Below are positions 8,213 through 17,221 of a stretch of 64,000 bases of DNA, one piece after another. Position numbers and translations under genes: made by a program. The stretch comes from Bacillota bacterium. Its GTDB lineage: Bacteria > Bacillota > Clostridia > Christensenellales > Aristaeellaceae. The stretch lies in contig JAEYCB010000025.1 of NCBI GenBank assembly GCA_023404345.1, forward strand, positions 1 through 64,000, in the 5' to 3' direction. Position 1 is the first letter of the stretch. Each line of letters starts with the position of its first letter. The notes below the pieces were generated by a model that saw only the letters and a program-made list of their open reading frames with translations, did not search any database and was not told the DNA's origin.

Positions 8213-9277
8213 ATGAAGCGTGTGAGCATCAAGGATGTAGCGAAGGAGGCGGGGGTTTCTGCAACCACCGTCAGTTATGTGCTGAACCGCACTCCTTCCG
8301 AAACCATCAGCTCTGAAACCACTCAGCGCGTGCTGGAAGCTGCAAAAAAATTGAATTATGTGCCCAATCTGAACGCCCGCAGCCTGTCCAGCCGCAAAAG
8401 CAACCTGATCGGCGTGCTGATTCCCCAGACCGAGCCGGGAAAGGAATTGATGTTTTCCAATCCGTTCTATGGAGAGCTGCTTTCTTCCATCGAATATCAC
8501 GCCCGCCAGAACGGCTACCATCTGCTCCTGTCCGGCACACAGGAAGATCAGGATTATGTAAGCATCGCCCGCAACCGCGGCGTTGACGGCATTATCATCG
8601 TCGGCACCTATCCCGGCAGAAATCTGGAAGCCCTGAAATCCATCGACGCACCTATCGTTCTGGTAGACAGCTATGTAAAGGACTCTTCCTTCCATACCAT
8701 CGGCATTGAAGACCGTGAAGGAGCGCGGCTTGCTACGGAATACCTCCTCCAAATGGGGCACCGGGAGATTGCTTTCATCAGCGGTTCTCTGCGCGAGCAC
8801 GGCGTCAACAGCAAGCGGTATCAGGGCTACTGCGAAGCCCTGCAGGCCGCCGGGATTCTGCTGGATGAACAGGCCGTCTATACCGGAACCGTTGATTATG
8901 AATACGGCATTGAAGCGGCTTATGAATATGTGCGGCGCGGACGCAGGCAAACCGCTGCTTTTGTCACAGCCGATGTGATGTCCATGGGGCTGAGCAAGGG
9001 GGCTTTGGAGCAGAACCTCCGAATCCCGGATGATTTGTCCATTGTCAGCTTTGATGATGTGTATCTGGCGCAGATGTGCTACCCGTCATTGACCACCATC
9101 CATCAGAACATCCCCGAAAAAGGCGCGATGGCTGTTCAGCTGATTCTGGATGTGGTTCAATCCGGCAGGAAGGAACACACCGAATGTATCCTGCCGCTGC
9201 GGTTGATTGAGCGGAATTCCGTCAAAAGGAGGCAAGCGAATGATGAAACATTTACCGGAGGGGCTGACCCCATTTGA
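8213..9277 (+). CDS. LacI-family transcriptional regulator
   Basis: This 354-residue repressor has the LacI helix-turn-helix at residues 4-25 (SIKDVAKEAGVSATTVSYVL), the hinge near 55 and a periplasmic-binding-type sensor domain from about 62. The last 38 bases overlap the start of the GH31 gene in another frame, so the two are translationally linked. The neighbours suggest it senses an alpha-glucoside or its breakdown product and represses GH31, GH65 and the permeases. Confidence 0.9.
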   Translation: MKRVSIKDVAKEAGVSATTVSYVLNRTPSETISSETTQRVLEAAKKLNYVPNLNARSLSSRKSNLIGVLIPQTEPGKELMFSNPFYGELLSSIEYHARQNGYHLLLSGTQEDQDYVSIARNRGVDGIIIVGTYPGRNLEALKSIDAPIVLVDSYVKDSSFHTIGIEDREGARLATEYLLQMGHREIAFISGSLREHGVNSKRYQGYCEALQAAGILLDEQAVYTGTVDYEYGIEAAYEYVRRGRRQTAAFVTADVMSMGLSKGALEQNLRIPDDLSIVSFDDVYLAQMCYPSLTTIHQNIPEKGAMAVQLILDVVQSGRKEHTECILPLRLIERNSVKRRQANDETFTGGADPI

Positions 9278-11457
9278 GGATTGCGGGTTTGCCCGTCATC
9301 CGTTTCTTCCTTTGGAGGGGGAAGCCGTACGGGTAGACTGCCGGGCGGAAGAAGCGCCGGTTTTGCAGCTGTGGGTCAACGAATCCCCCAGAACATTGGA
9401 ACCTTTGCGGCTGGATGAACGTCATTTCCGTTTCGAGCTTGGCTCGTTTGCGTGGGGAGATCGGGTTCGGTATCAGCTGCGTACAGCCAGCGAGAGCAGT
9501 CCGTTTTTCGCCTTTGAGCCGCAGCGGGAAGCGCACTGCGGGCAGCCCGTGGCCGTTTTGGGAAACGGCACAGAGGCATGCATTGTATTTGACCTGTTCT
9601 ACCTCCTGTTTCAGCGGGAACCGGAACTGACCGCTACAGCAAAGACCGGGATACCGCCACTCCTGCCAGCCTGTGAAAAAAACAGCTTTCTCCTCAAAGA
9701 AAATTTTTCGCTGTCCATCGGAGAATCCGCCTGTATTTGGGAACTTAAACGTTTCAGTCATCAAGCGGTACTCCGGGTTGAATCCTATCGTGTCCGCTAC
9801 GGCAAGCATGATGGCATCACAGAAATCGAGCAGATCGGTCATTTGAACTGCCGGCATATATGGGGGACGGGCGAACGGTTTCATCAGGTGGATCAGATGG
9901 GAAGCTGCACCAATGGCCGCGTGGTGGAAAAATTCACGCAGCAGGGCGATCAGACGTATCTGCCCATTCCCTTTTTCATGACGGAAGCCGGTTTTGCTGT
10001 TTCCGCGACAGCAGCATCCCTACCCGCATGCATTTTGAGCAGCTTTTCTCCGTGAAGCAGCAGACACGCGGCGATCAGCTGTCCCGCGATATCTATTTTT
10101 TCGGTTCTCCGGCGCAGGTGCTTCGCCAGCTTGTTTTCCATACCGGGCAGCCGGTACTGCCGCCGGACTGGGCCTTCGGCCTGTGGATCAGCGCCAACGG
10201 CTGGAACTGCGATCAAGAGGTGGAAGCCCAGCTGGACGCCTTGCGGCGGTATCAGTATCCGGCAGACGTCATGGTTCTGGAGGCGTGGAGTGACGAACGC
10301 ACCTTCTATCATTAGAACGATGATACACATTGGAAAAATCCCGCGGATACGGTAAAGCGCATCCGGGATGCAGGGCTGCATCTGGTACTGTGGCAGATTC
10401 CCATCATCAAGCATGAGTGGGACGATGAGCCGGGAGAAGCGCTGCTTCAGGATGAGAAGGAAGCGATTGAAAACGGCTACTGCGTCCTCAACGCGGATGG
10501 AACGCCCTACCGGATTACCGAAAACTGGTTTCATCACAGCCTTCTGCCGGACTTCACCAATCCGGAAACCGTCAGGTGGTGGTTTGGAAAGCGGCAGTAT
10601 CTGCTGGATATGGGCGTGGAAGGATTCAAAACGGACGGCGGAGAGTTCTTGTTTGATTCCACCGCCCGGATGCATGATGGCACGACCGGCTTGGAGACAC
10701 ACAATCTCTATCCCGCACAATATGTGGGCGCCTATCACCGCTTCCTGAAACAAAACGGCGTCAACGGCGTTACCTTCAGCCGTGCGGACTATACAGGCGC
10801 ACACACCCGTCCGCTGCATTGGGCAGGCGATCAGCTCAGCACATGGAGCGAGCTGCAAGCACAGCTTTCTGCCGGACTGAGCGCAGGTCTGTCCGGCGTG
10901 CTGTTCTGGGGCTTTGATATCGGCGGCTTTGCAGGCGAGCTGCCAACGACTGAACTGTACCTGCGCGCCAGTGCCATGGCCTGCTTCAGTTCCTTGATGC
11001 AATGGCATGCAGAGCCGCGCAGCGGACAGTTCTATGCCACCCATGAGGACGGATTTGTCAATGACCGCAGTCCATGGAATCTGGCAGACAAACTGGGTGA
11101 TGAGCGCATTCTGAAAACGGAACTTATTATGCCTCCCTTCGACGCCAGCTCAAACCCTATCTGGTACGGGAAGCGCAATTCTGCGTTGAAAACGGGAGGC
11201 CGCTGATGGCACATCTGTGCATTGATTTCCCGGAAGATGAAACCGCCTGTGCATGCAGCGATCAGTACATGCTTGGCCGGAAACTGCTGGTTGCGCCCAT
11301 TGTGCAGCAGGGGAAGAACGAGCGGAGCGTTTATCTGCCCAAAGGAAAATGGCGGCAGGCGTTCACCGGTGAATGGCATGAGGGCGGCCGGAGGATTACA
11401 GCATGCTGCGCGCTGGATGAGATCGCGGTGTATGAGAGGTGGAAAGAAGATGAGTGA
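9240..11457 (+). pseudogene. GH31 alpha-glucosidase-type hydrolase, broken by two frameshifts and a nonsense codon
   Basis: Three reading-frame pieces together give a nearly full GH31 enzyme. The first frame ends after GFAV near 10,000, where restoring one T in a T-run would rejoin the next frame (FRDSSIPTRMHFE). That frame meets TAG at 10313-10315 between FYH and NDD, a place where relatives often have Trp, so TGG to TAG is likely. It runs on to about 11,115, where an A-run shift leads into YASLRRQLKPYL and the end at 11457. The nucleophile segment GFKTDGGE and the acid/base segment HWAGD are intact. The enzyme would have released glucose or xylose from alpha-linked sugars. The start has AAAAGGAGG. 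Confidence 0.85.
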
Positions 11458-13390
11458 CCTCCGGATCAACCCATGGAGCATCGAATACTCCGGCCCCGTA
11501 ACCGGATATACTCAGAGCATTTTCACCATTGGCAACGGATACATAGGCGTTCGCGGCTTCTCCACGCAGGAGGAGAAGAAAACGCCCTGCGATCATGCCA
11601 TCTTCCGCGCCGGTCTCTATGAGCAGGTGAAACCGGGCATTACAGATCTGGTACAGCTGCCGGATGTTCTGCATCTGCCGGCAGGCTGCGGCGATGTGAC
11701 GGAACAAAGTCTCCATCTGCGGGATGGCGTTCTGACCCAATGCTGGCAGCATGTCCGGTGCGAACGCATGGTCAGCATGGCAGACCCGCAGCTGATCTGC
11801 GTGCGCTGGACCATCGACGGCGGCGACGCCTTTCCGCTCGAAAACCGCTGGGATACCGGTGTGCGGAATCTGCCGGTACACGATGACCAGATGATCGATG
11901 CAACAGAGACGGTGCAGCTGCTGGAAACAACGTTCAGCAATCCACGGATGCTTTGCATGCAGACGGTTCACAGCCATCGGAAGGTCACTTATCAGCAGGA
12001 ATATCTGCTGAATGGTCAGCCGCTGCAGGGCAGCTCTGTCCAGCCGCCCTGTGTGCTGGAAAAGCGCATCCGCATCCTTGTCGATGATGAGAAGGCTTCT
12101 CCCTCCCCTTCTGACCCGTGGGAAGAAAACCGCAGGGCATGGCAGGCGCTCTGGCGCGACTGTGATATACAGATAGAGGCCGCGGACGAATGGCAGGGCG
12201 CTCTGCGGTATAACATTTTCCAGCTTCTGTGCAGCAGTGCAGCAGGCGATCCGAATGTGTCCATCGGTGCGCGGGGATTAACGCACGGACGCTATAAAGG
12301 CAATACCTTCTGGGATACGGACATCTTTCTCTTCACGTTCTACTGCTGGCACCGTCCGGCGGCGGCCAAAAATCTGGCGCAGTATCGCCTGAACCGTCTG
12401 GAGGACGCCAAACGTCTGGCTCAGAAGCAAAACCTGTCCGGCGCACGCTTCCCGTGGATGTGTTCCACCGATGGTCTGGAACAGTGCGAAAGCTGGGATA
12501 TCGGGCTATGCGAAACGCATATCACCGCCGATGTGGCGTACGCCCTCCATCGCTATACCGAAATCACCGGGGAAAGCGCAGCACCGAAGATGCAGGAACT
12601 CTTCTGCGAAACGGCCCGCTACTGGCACAGCCGTTTCACATGGGAGGAAGGCAAACAGCAGTATTCCAGCTTCTTTGTCAAAGGGCCTGATGAGTACTGC
12701 GGGGCCGCTGTCAACAATACCTATACGAATTACATGGCAAGGCACAATGTGCAGCTCGCGCTCAGGTATGCGGAGGATCCATCTCTCCGGCATTTTGCGG
12801 ATCATATCGCGCTTTTGTATGATCCCGCCCGGAATCTGTATTTGCAGGACGAGCTGTTTGAACGGCTGGAGCCGCTCCCGGTGCATCATGATGGCGGACA
12901 GCCTCTGTACAAGACCATCTGCTTTGATCGCATGCAGCGTTACCGCGCTCTGAAGCAGGCTGATCTGGTGCAGCTGATGGTGCTGTTCCCAAATCATTTC
13001 ACACGTGAGCAGAAAAAGGCGGTGTGGGATTGTTACGAGCCATTGACGGTGCATGACAGCACCCTCAGTTTTGGCGTGCATGCCCATCTGGCCTTTCATC
13101 TGGACTTGCAGAAAGACGCATGGCGATACCTTGAAAAATCGCTTTTTCTGGATCTGCATGACGTGCTGGGCAATACAGGCCGGGAAGGCATCCACATGGC
13201 TGCTTTGGGCGCGAGCTGGCAGGCACTGATCTACGGTGCTCTGGGTCTGTGGACGGAAAACGGCCTGCTGACCGTCAGTCCTCATCTGCCTGAACAAATC
13301 CGCTCTCTTTCGCTGTGCGTCTATCATCGGGGTGAACGGCTGCGCATCACTGCAAATCATCAGGAAGTCCGTATCGAAAAGGAGGCATGA
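11450..13390 (+). CDS. GH65 disaccharide phosphorylase/hydrolase
   Basis: This 646-residue protein is of glycoside hydrolase family 65, which includes trehalose, maltose, kojibiose and nigerose phosphorylases. The N-terminal motif FTIGNGYIGVRG, the central KGNTFWDTDIF, the catalytic GPDEY (Glu415) with NNTYTN following, and the late EGIHMAALGASWQA are all present. It is shorter than the usual 750 or so residues, the loss lying mainly in the N-terminal sandwich domain. The ATG at 11450 overlaps the GH31 end by 8 bases. If it is a phosphorylase it would yield beta-glucose-1-phosphate, but no beta-phosphoglucomutase gene is present here. Confidence 0.87.
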   Translation: MSDLRINPWSIEYSGPVTGYTQSIFTIGNGYIGVRGFSTQEEKKTPCDHAIFRAGLYEQVKPGITDLVQLPDVLHLPAGCGDVTEQSLHLRDGVLTQCWQHVRCERMVSMADPQLICVRWTIDGGDAFPLENRWDTGVRNLPVHDDQMIDATETVQLLETTFSNPRMLCMQTVHSHRKVTYQQEYLLNGQPLQGSSVQPPCVLEKRIRILVDDEKASPSPSDPWEENRRAWQALWRDCDIQIEAADEWQGALRYNIFQLLCSSAAGDPNVSIGARGLTHGRYKGNTFWDTDIFLFTFYCWHRPAAAKNLAQYRLNRLEDAKRLAQKQNLSGARFPWMCSTDGLEQCESWDIGLCETHITADVAYALHRYTEITGESAAPKMQELFCETARYWHSRFTWEEGKQQYSSFFVKGPDEYCGAAVNNTYTNYMARHNVQLALRYAEDPSLRHFADHIALLYDPARNLYLQDELFERLEPLPVHHDGGQPLYKTICFDRMQRYRALKQADLVQLMVLFPNHFTREQKKAVWDCYEPLTVHDSTLSFGVHAHLAFHLDLQKDAWRYLEKSLFLDLHDVLGNTGREGIHMAALGASWQALIYGALGLWTENGLLTVSPHLPEQIRSLSLCVYHRGERLRITANHQEVRIEKEA

Positions 13391-13393
13391 CGC

Positions 13394-14287
13394 ATGTATC
13401 TTCCCGATCAGGCTGGCCGCAGACGTGCAACGGCTGTTTTTCTGCTGCCCTCTCTTGTGGGCGTCATCGGCTTCTGCCTGCTGCCCATTCTGGCGTCCGC
13501 TGTGTTCAGCTTCACGGATTATGATCTGCTGATGCCGATGAGCAGTATGAACTTCATCGGTCTGGAGAATTTCCGCCGCATTCTGACCGGAAGCGAATTT
13601 CCAAAGGTGCTCACCCATACCTTTACCTATTTGATCCTCTACCTGCCCATGATTCTTGTCACGTCGGTCAGCGAAGCCCTCATCCTGAACAAATCCTTTC
13701 GGGGCCACGGGCTTTTCCGCACCATCACCTACACCCCTGTCATCACTTCATGGGTGGCTGCCGCCGTGGTGTGGCAGTGGGTGCTCAGCGGAAAATACGG
13801 CCTGCTCAACCAGATGATTGCCAATATTGGCATTACCGGCCCCGCATGGCTGAACAGCAAGGATTGGGCGATGCCGGGCATTGTGCTTGCCGCTGTGTGG
13901 AAAGACACCGGTTACTACGCACTTATGGTGCTGGCTGCGCTCAAATCCATCGATCCGGCCTATTATGAGGCGGCTTCCATCGACGGCGCAAACAGCGTAA
14001 AGAAGCTGACCTCCATCACATTGCCCCTGATTTCGCCAACCCTCTTTCTGCTCATCGTGATCAACATCATCTATGGTCTGCAGGTGTTTGATTCCGTGCT
14101 GATCATGACCAACGGCGGGCCTGGCGGGGCCACAACCGTATTTCTTGAGCGCATCTACAAGTATGCTTTCAAGCAATACAAAATGGGGCTGGCAAGCGCC
14201 TATTCATGGATTCTGTTCGCGCTGATTCTGGTGTTCACAGCCATCCAGTTCTGGCTGCAAAAGAAATGGGTGAATTATGATGCGTAA
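13394..14287 (+). CDS. Sugar ABC transporter permease (MalF/UgpA type)
   Basis: This is a 297-residue permease with six membrane segments and a clear EAA loop (YYEAASIDGANSVKKL, about 193-208). It starts 3 bases after the GH65 stop, behind AAAAGGAGG, and overlaps the next permease by about 10 bases. It belongs to the alpha-glucoside operon. Its own binding protein is not in the window and may have been lost at the junction downstream. Confidence 0.9.
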   Translation: MYLPDQAGRRRATAVFLLPSLVGVIGFCLLPILASAVFSFTDYDLLMPMSSMNFIGLENFRRILTGSEFPKVLTHTFTYLILYLPMILVTSVSEALILNKSFRGHGLFRTITYTPVITSWVAAAVVWQWVLSGKYGLLNQMIANIGITGPAWLNSKDWAMPGIVLAAVWKDTGYYALMVLAALKSIDPAYYEAASIDGANSVKKLTSITLPLISPTLFLLIVINIIYGLQVFDSVLIMTNGGPGGATTVFLERIYKYAFKQYKMGLASAYSWILFALILVFTAIQFWLQKKWVNYDA

Positions 14288-14655
14288 GCGTATGAAAGGG
14301 CAAAAAATCCTCAAAGGGATCCTGTTCTATCTGATGCTGTTTGGCATTGTAGCCATTACCATTCTGCCGTTCCTGTGGATGATTTCGTCCTCTTTCAAAG
14401 GCTCCGAAGCCATCCGCACCATCCCGATCCGCTGGATTCCTGAGCGTCCCACACTGGAAGGGTATGTGCGTGTTTTCAACATGCAGGGCTTTTCCTTCCC
14501 CCGGGCGACGCTCAACAGCCTTGTGCTGGCGATTGCCAGCACGGTCGTAGCCGTCGGATCCGCAACCATGGCGGCCTTTGTGTTTGCAAAGCTTCCCTTC
14601 CGGGGAAGCGGCAAAATCTTCGGTCTCTACCTTGCCACCATGATGATCCCCGGTA
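14277..14655 (+). pseudogene. ABC transporter permease (MalG type), 3' part missing
   Basis: About 125 residues of a MalG-type permease are recognisable: the basic N-terminus, the first membrane segment, and then AAFVFAKLPFRGSG and YLATMMIPG. Homology ends at about 14,655, where the sequence switches to an unrelated gene fragment, so the EAA loop and the last three or so membrane segments are absent. The frame continues by chance to 14783. The lost 3' part does not appear on the far side of the mobile element. Confidence 0.85.
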
Positions 14656-15316
14656 CCAAAGCATCCCAGGGACTTGGGACAACTACTCCGGTGATTTCCC
14701 ACTATGGCGATGGTCATATAAAGTCGTTGTCCATATCCGTGCAAAGTTTGAAACCGAACTGGAACTGGGCATGGAGAGACTGATTAGGTTAAAGAAGTGG
14801 GTAGAAGTACCTACGCTTTCGTTTCAGCAATTCATAAACATGGTCGGCAATCTGACAGACATGATCGTCGCGGAAGAAAACTGGCAGCCGATGATTGACG
14901 AAATATGGAAGAATCGTCAGATCGAAGATTACGACGGAAGCAGCACCCACAGCCGGGACTTCATGCGTTCCTGGACGCATAGCCGCACCGCCAAGCACAT
15001 CTCCATCGAGAAGCTAATGCATTCCGGCGAGAAAGTAGACGGCGACTTGCTTTTTGAAATTGAGGACCCGCGCAGTCAGTTCGAGGAAAAGATTGTCGGC
15101 GAAATGCAGATGGAGCAATTCAAGAGTGGATTGACAGAACGGGACAAAGCCATTCTGAAGATGCGCGCTGAAAAGTACACCCTGCAGGAGATTGCAGACG
15201 AGGTTGGTTTCAAAACACCCAGCGCCGTAAAAAAGCGTCTTGACCAGATCACAGGAAGCTACGAAAACTTCGTTCAGGAGGAATACAGCACATTCCTGGA
15301 CGAACACACCAAATGA
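14654..15316 (+). pseudogene. Sigma-like HTH protein of a mobile element, 5' end missing
   Basis: The frame is open from before 14654, but no start codon with a ribosome site is visible and the first Met (14771) is internal to the conserved-looking sequence. The C-terminal part (about 15130-15270) resembles sigma-70 region 4: LTERDKAILKMR, then the helix-turn-helix YTLQEIADEVGFKTPSAVKKR. Small sigma-like regulators of this kind occur at the start of conjugative and mobilizable elements in Clostridia. The 5' end is fused to the broken permease. Confidence 0.6.
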
Positions 15317-15369
15317 ACCGCAGTCACGAAATATCGTGGCTGCTTTTTTGAACCCTGAAAGGAGCATTT

Positions 15370-15584
15370 ATGAATAAAGAGCCCTTTGAAAACATGCCTG
15401 ATGTAATGGACGTGAAGCAGATTGCTCAGACGCTGCACCTGTCCCGGGCCGGCGCATACAACCTGATGAACAACCCGTCCTTCCCCACGCTGCTGATCGG
15501 TGGCGCAAGCTGGTGATGAAGCAGGACTTGATCACATGGCTGAAAAGCCGGACGCAAACCGCTGCAAAGGAGGGCGAACCGTGA
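15370..15584 (+). pseudogene. Small HTH/excisionase-like DNA-binding protein, frameshifted
   Basis: The first frame reads MNKEPFENMPDVMDVKQIAQ and contains a MerR/excisionase-type helix-turn-helix (about residues 13-35), but it stops at 15516. A one-base shift near 15503 restores the usual ending (RKLVMKQDLITWLKSRT) through to 15584. The start has AAAGGAGC. Proteins of this type help control integration or plasmid-like functions in mobile elements. It is either a recent mutation or a single-base sequence error. Confidence 0.65.
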
Positions 15585-15617
15585 TGCCTTTGCAAGCCAA
15601 TCGTACAGAAATAATCC

Positions 15618-15651
15618 AGACCGTTTGCTCAACGAGCAGGCGGTCTTTCTT
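15618..15651 (+). terminator. Intrinsic terminator
   Basis: A 13-bp stem with two G-U pairs (15618-15630 with 15634-15646), a 3-base loop and TTCTT following. It ends the short transcript with the HTH gene. Confidence 0.65.
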
Positions 15652-15757
15652 AATCCCGCTGCAAAAACCAACGGTCAAGACAGCCCGACTCACCAGAGCA
15701 AGATTCTACCATGGTGCCAAATTTCGCCACGGCTCATTTTCCTCTCATGGAATCTTG

Positions 15758-15803
15758 TTGGGGAGTCCCTTCCCCAAACCCTGCATTATTCCGCAAAGCG
15801 GAA
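15758..15803 (+). other. Candidate transfer origin (oriT) region
   Basis: Two perfect inverted repeats (15758-15764 with 15771-15777, and 15789-15794 with 15798-15803) lie directly upstream of the mobC-type gene, where the transfer origin of MobC/relaxase elements is normally found. No nick-site consensus could be confirmed by eye. Confidence 0.35.
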
Positions 15804-15851
15804 GCGATACTGCCCGCGCCGATGCGTATTTTTCAAAGAAGGAGGTGCCCC

Positions 15852-16652
15852 ATGCGCAAATCCTACAATACACCCAAGCGCACACATATCGTCAAGACGC
15901 GCCTGAACGACGATGAGTATGACATGTTCCTGAAACGGATGGAGGGGTACGGGCTGAACCAATCAGCGTTTCTCCGCAAGGCCATCTCCGGCGCAACCAT
16001 TCGCCCGGTGATTGTTGTCTCGTTGGTTAATGATGAACTGCTCGCCGCGCTCGGCAAGCTTACCGCTGAGTACGGCAGAATCGGCAGCAACCTCAATCAG
16101 ATCGCCCGGCACCTGAACGAAGGACAGACACCTTACGTCAACTGGGCGAAAAAGCACAATCTGAAAAACATGAGCAAGGCGCTTGTGCTGTATGAAGAGC
16201 ACGGATTCTCTTCGCCGGAGGAGCTGGATGCAGCTTGCAATGCTGCCAATCAGGAACGAAGCGATGCGCTTGCAGCCTTGAAGGATGTGGAGAGTGCTAT
16301 CCGTGATAAGAAAGAATTACAGAGACACGTTCTCCGTTATTTCAAAACCAAGCCGCTGCGGGAGGGATTGAATGCCTGCAAGACGGACAAAGCCTGTCTT
16401 GCATATCGCCGAGTACACGAAAGCGAGTTTGTGCTGCTGGATGCAGCCAAGCGTTTCTTTGATGCCAAGGGACTGAAGAAACTGCCCAGCCACAAGGCCT
16501 TGCAGCAGGAGATTGAGCAGCTCATTCAGGAGAAGAATCAGCTGTACAACGAGTATCAGGCGGCGAAGCAGCGTGTCAATGAACTGAACACCATCCGCTA
16601 CAATCTGGAGCAGACGCTGAATAGTAAGCGCAGCCAGCAGCCGGAGCGCTGA
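15852..16652 (+). CDS. MobC-relaxase deletion hybrid
   Basis: This 266-residue product joins two mobilization proteins. Residues 1 to about 95 are a MobC-type relaxosome protein, with a ribbon-helix-helix-like segment (RLNDDEYDMFLKRMEGYGLN) and the family motif GRIGSNLNQIARHLNEG. From about residue 97 (NWAKKHNLKNMSKA) it becomes the coiled-coil C-terminal tail of a MobA-type relaxase, including KTKPLREGLN and AKGLKKLPSHKALQQE. The whole nuclease domain, with its catalytic tyrosine and HUH histidines, is missing. The start has AAGGAGG. An in-frame deletion from mobC into the relaxase gene is the simplest cause, leaving the element unable to nick its own DNA. Confidence 0.8.
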   Translation: MRKSYNTPKRTHIVKTRLNDDEYDMFLKRMEGYGLNQSAFLRKAISGATIRPVIVVSLVNDELLAALGKLTAEYGRIGSNLNQIARHLNEGQTPYVNWAKKHNLKNMSKALVLYEEHGFSSPEELDAACNAANQERSDALAALKDVESAIRDKKELQRHVLRYFKTKPLREGLNACKTDKACLAYRRVHESEFVLLDAAKRFFDAKGLKKLPSHKALQQEIEQLIQEKNQLYNEYQAAKQRVNELNTIRYNLEQTLNSKRSQQPER

Positions 16653-16666
16653 GGGGGTGTCAGAGC

Positions 16667-17221
16667 ATGACGCTGTTTCAAGCCGTAAAGCAATCCGTCA
16701 CCACGCGACAGGCTGTAGAGTATTACCAATTGCCAGTCAACCGATCAGGGCTGATCGCCTGCCCCTTTCACAACGACCGCACGCCCAGCATGAAGGTAGA
16801 CACACGCTTCCATTGCTTCAGATGCAGAGCCGACGGGGATGTGATCGATTTCGTCGCCCGACTCTATCAGTTGGATGCAAAGTCCGCAGCTGAAAAGCTG
16901 GCTGCGGATTTTCATATTCCCCACCAAAAAGCAAAACACACGGTAAAAGCCTCACCGGAACAAAACGAGGAACAGCGCTATCACAAGCTGGAAGGACGAT
17001 GCTTCAGCGTGCTATCGAATTACTTACATTTGCTCCGCCAATGGGAAGAAAAGTATGCGCCTAAGCCGGAAGACGAAACCTGGCATCCGCTGTTCGTGGA
17101 GGCCTTGCAGAAGAAAGACTATATTGAATATTTGCTGGACGTGCTGCTGAGCGAGGCCATCGCTGAGCGGGCAGTGCTGATCCGGGAATACGGAAGGGAA
17201 GTGATGAAACTTGAGCCATGA
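16667..17221 (+). CDS. CHC2 zinc-finger primase-like protein
   Basis: This 184-residue protein starts with the DnaG-type CHC2 zinc finger: Cys32-x2-His35 and Cys50-x2-Cys53, around PFHNDRTPSM and FHCFRCRADGDVIDFV. The catalytic TOPRIM domain of full primases is absent, as is common in Clostridial mobilizable elements. It overlaps the following VapE-like gene by 11 bases, so the two probably work together in element replication or transfer. The C-terminal half is helical and carries no motif I recognise. Confidence 0.85.
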   Translation: MTLFQAVKQSVTTRQAVEYYQLPVNRSGLIACPFHNDRTPSMKVDTRFHCFRCRADGDVIDFVARLYQLDAKSAAEKLAADFHIPHQKAKHTVKASPEQNEEQRYHKLEGRCFSVLSNYLHLLRQWEEKYAPKPEDETWHPLFVEALQKKDYIEYLLDVLLSEAIAERAVLIREYGREVMKLEP

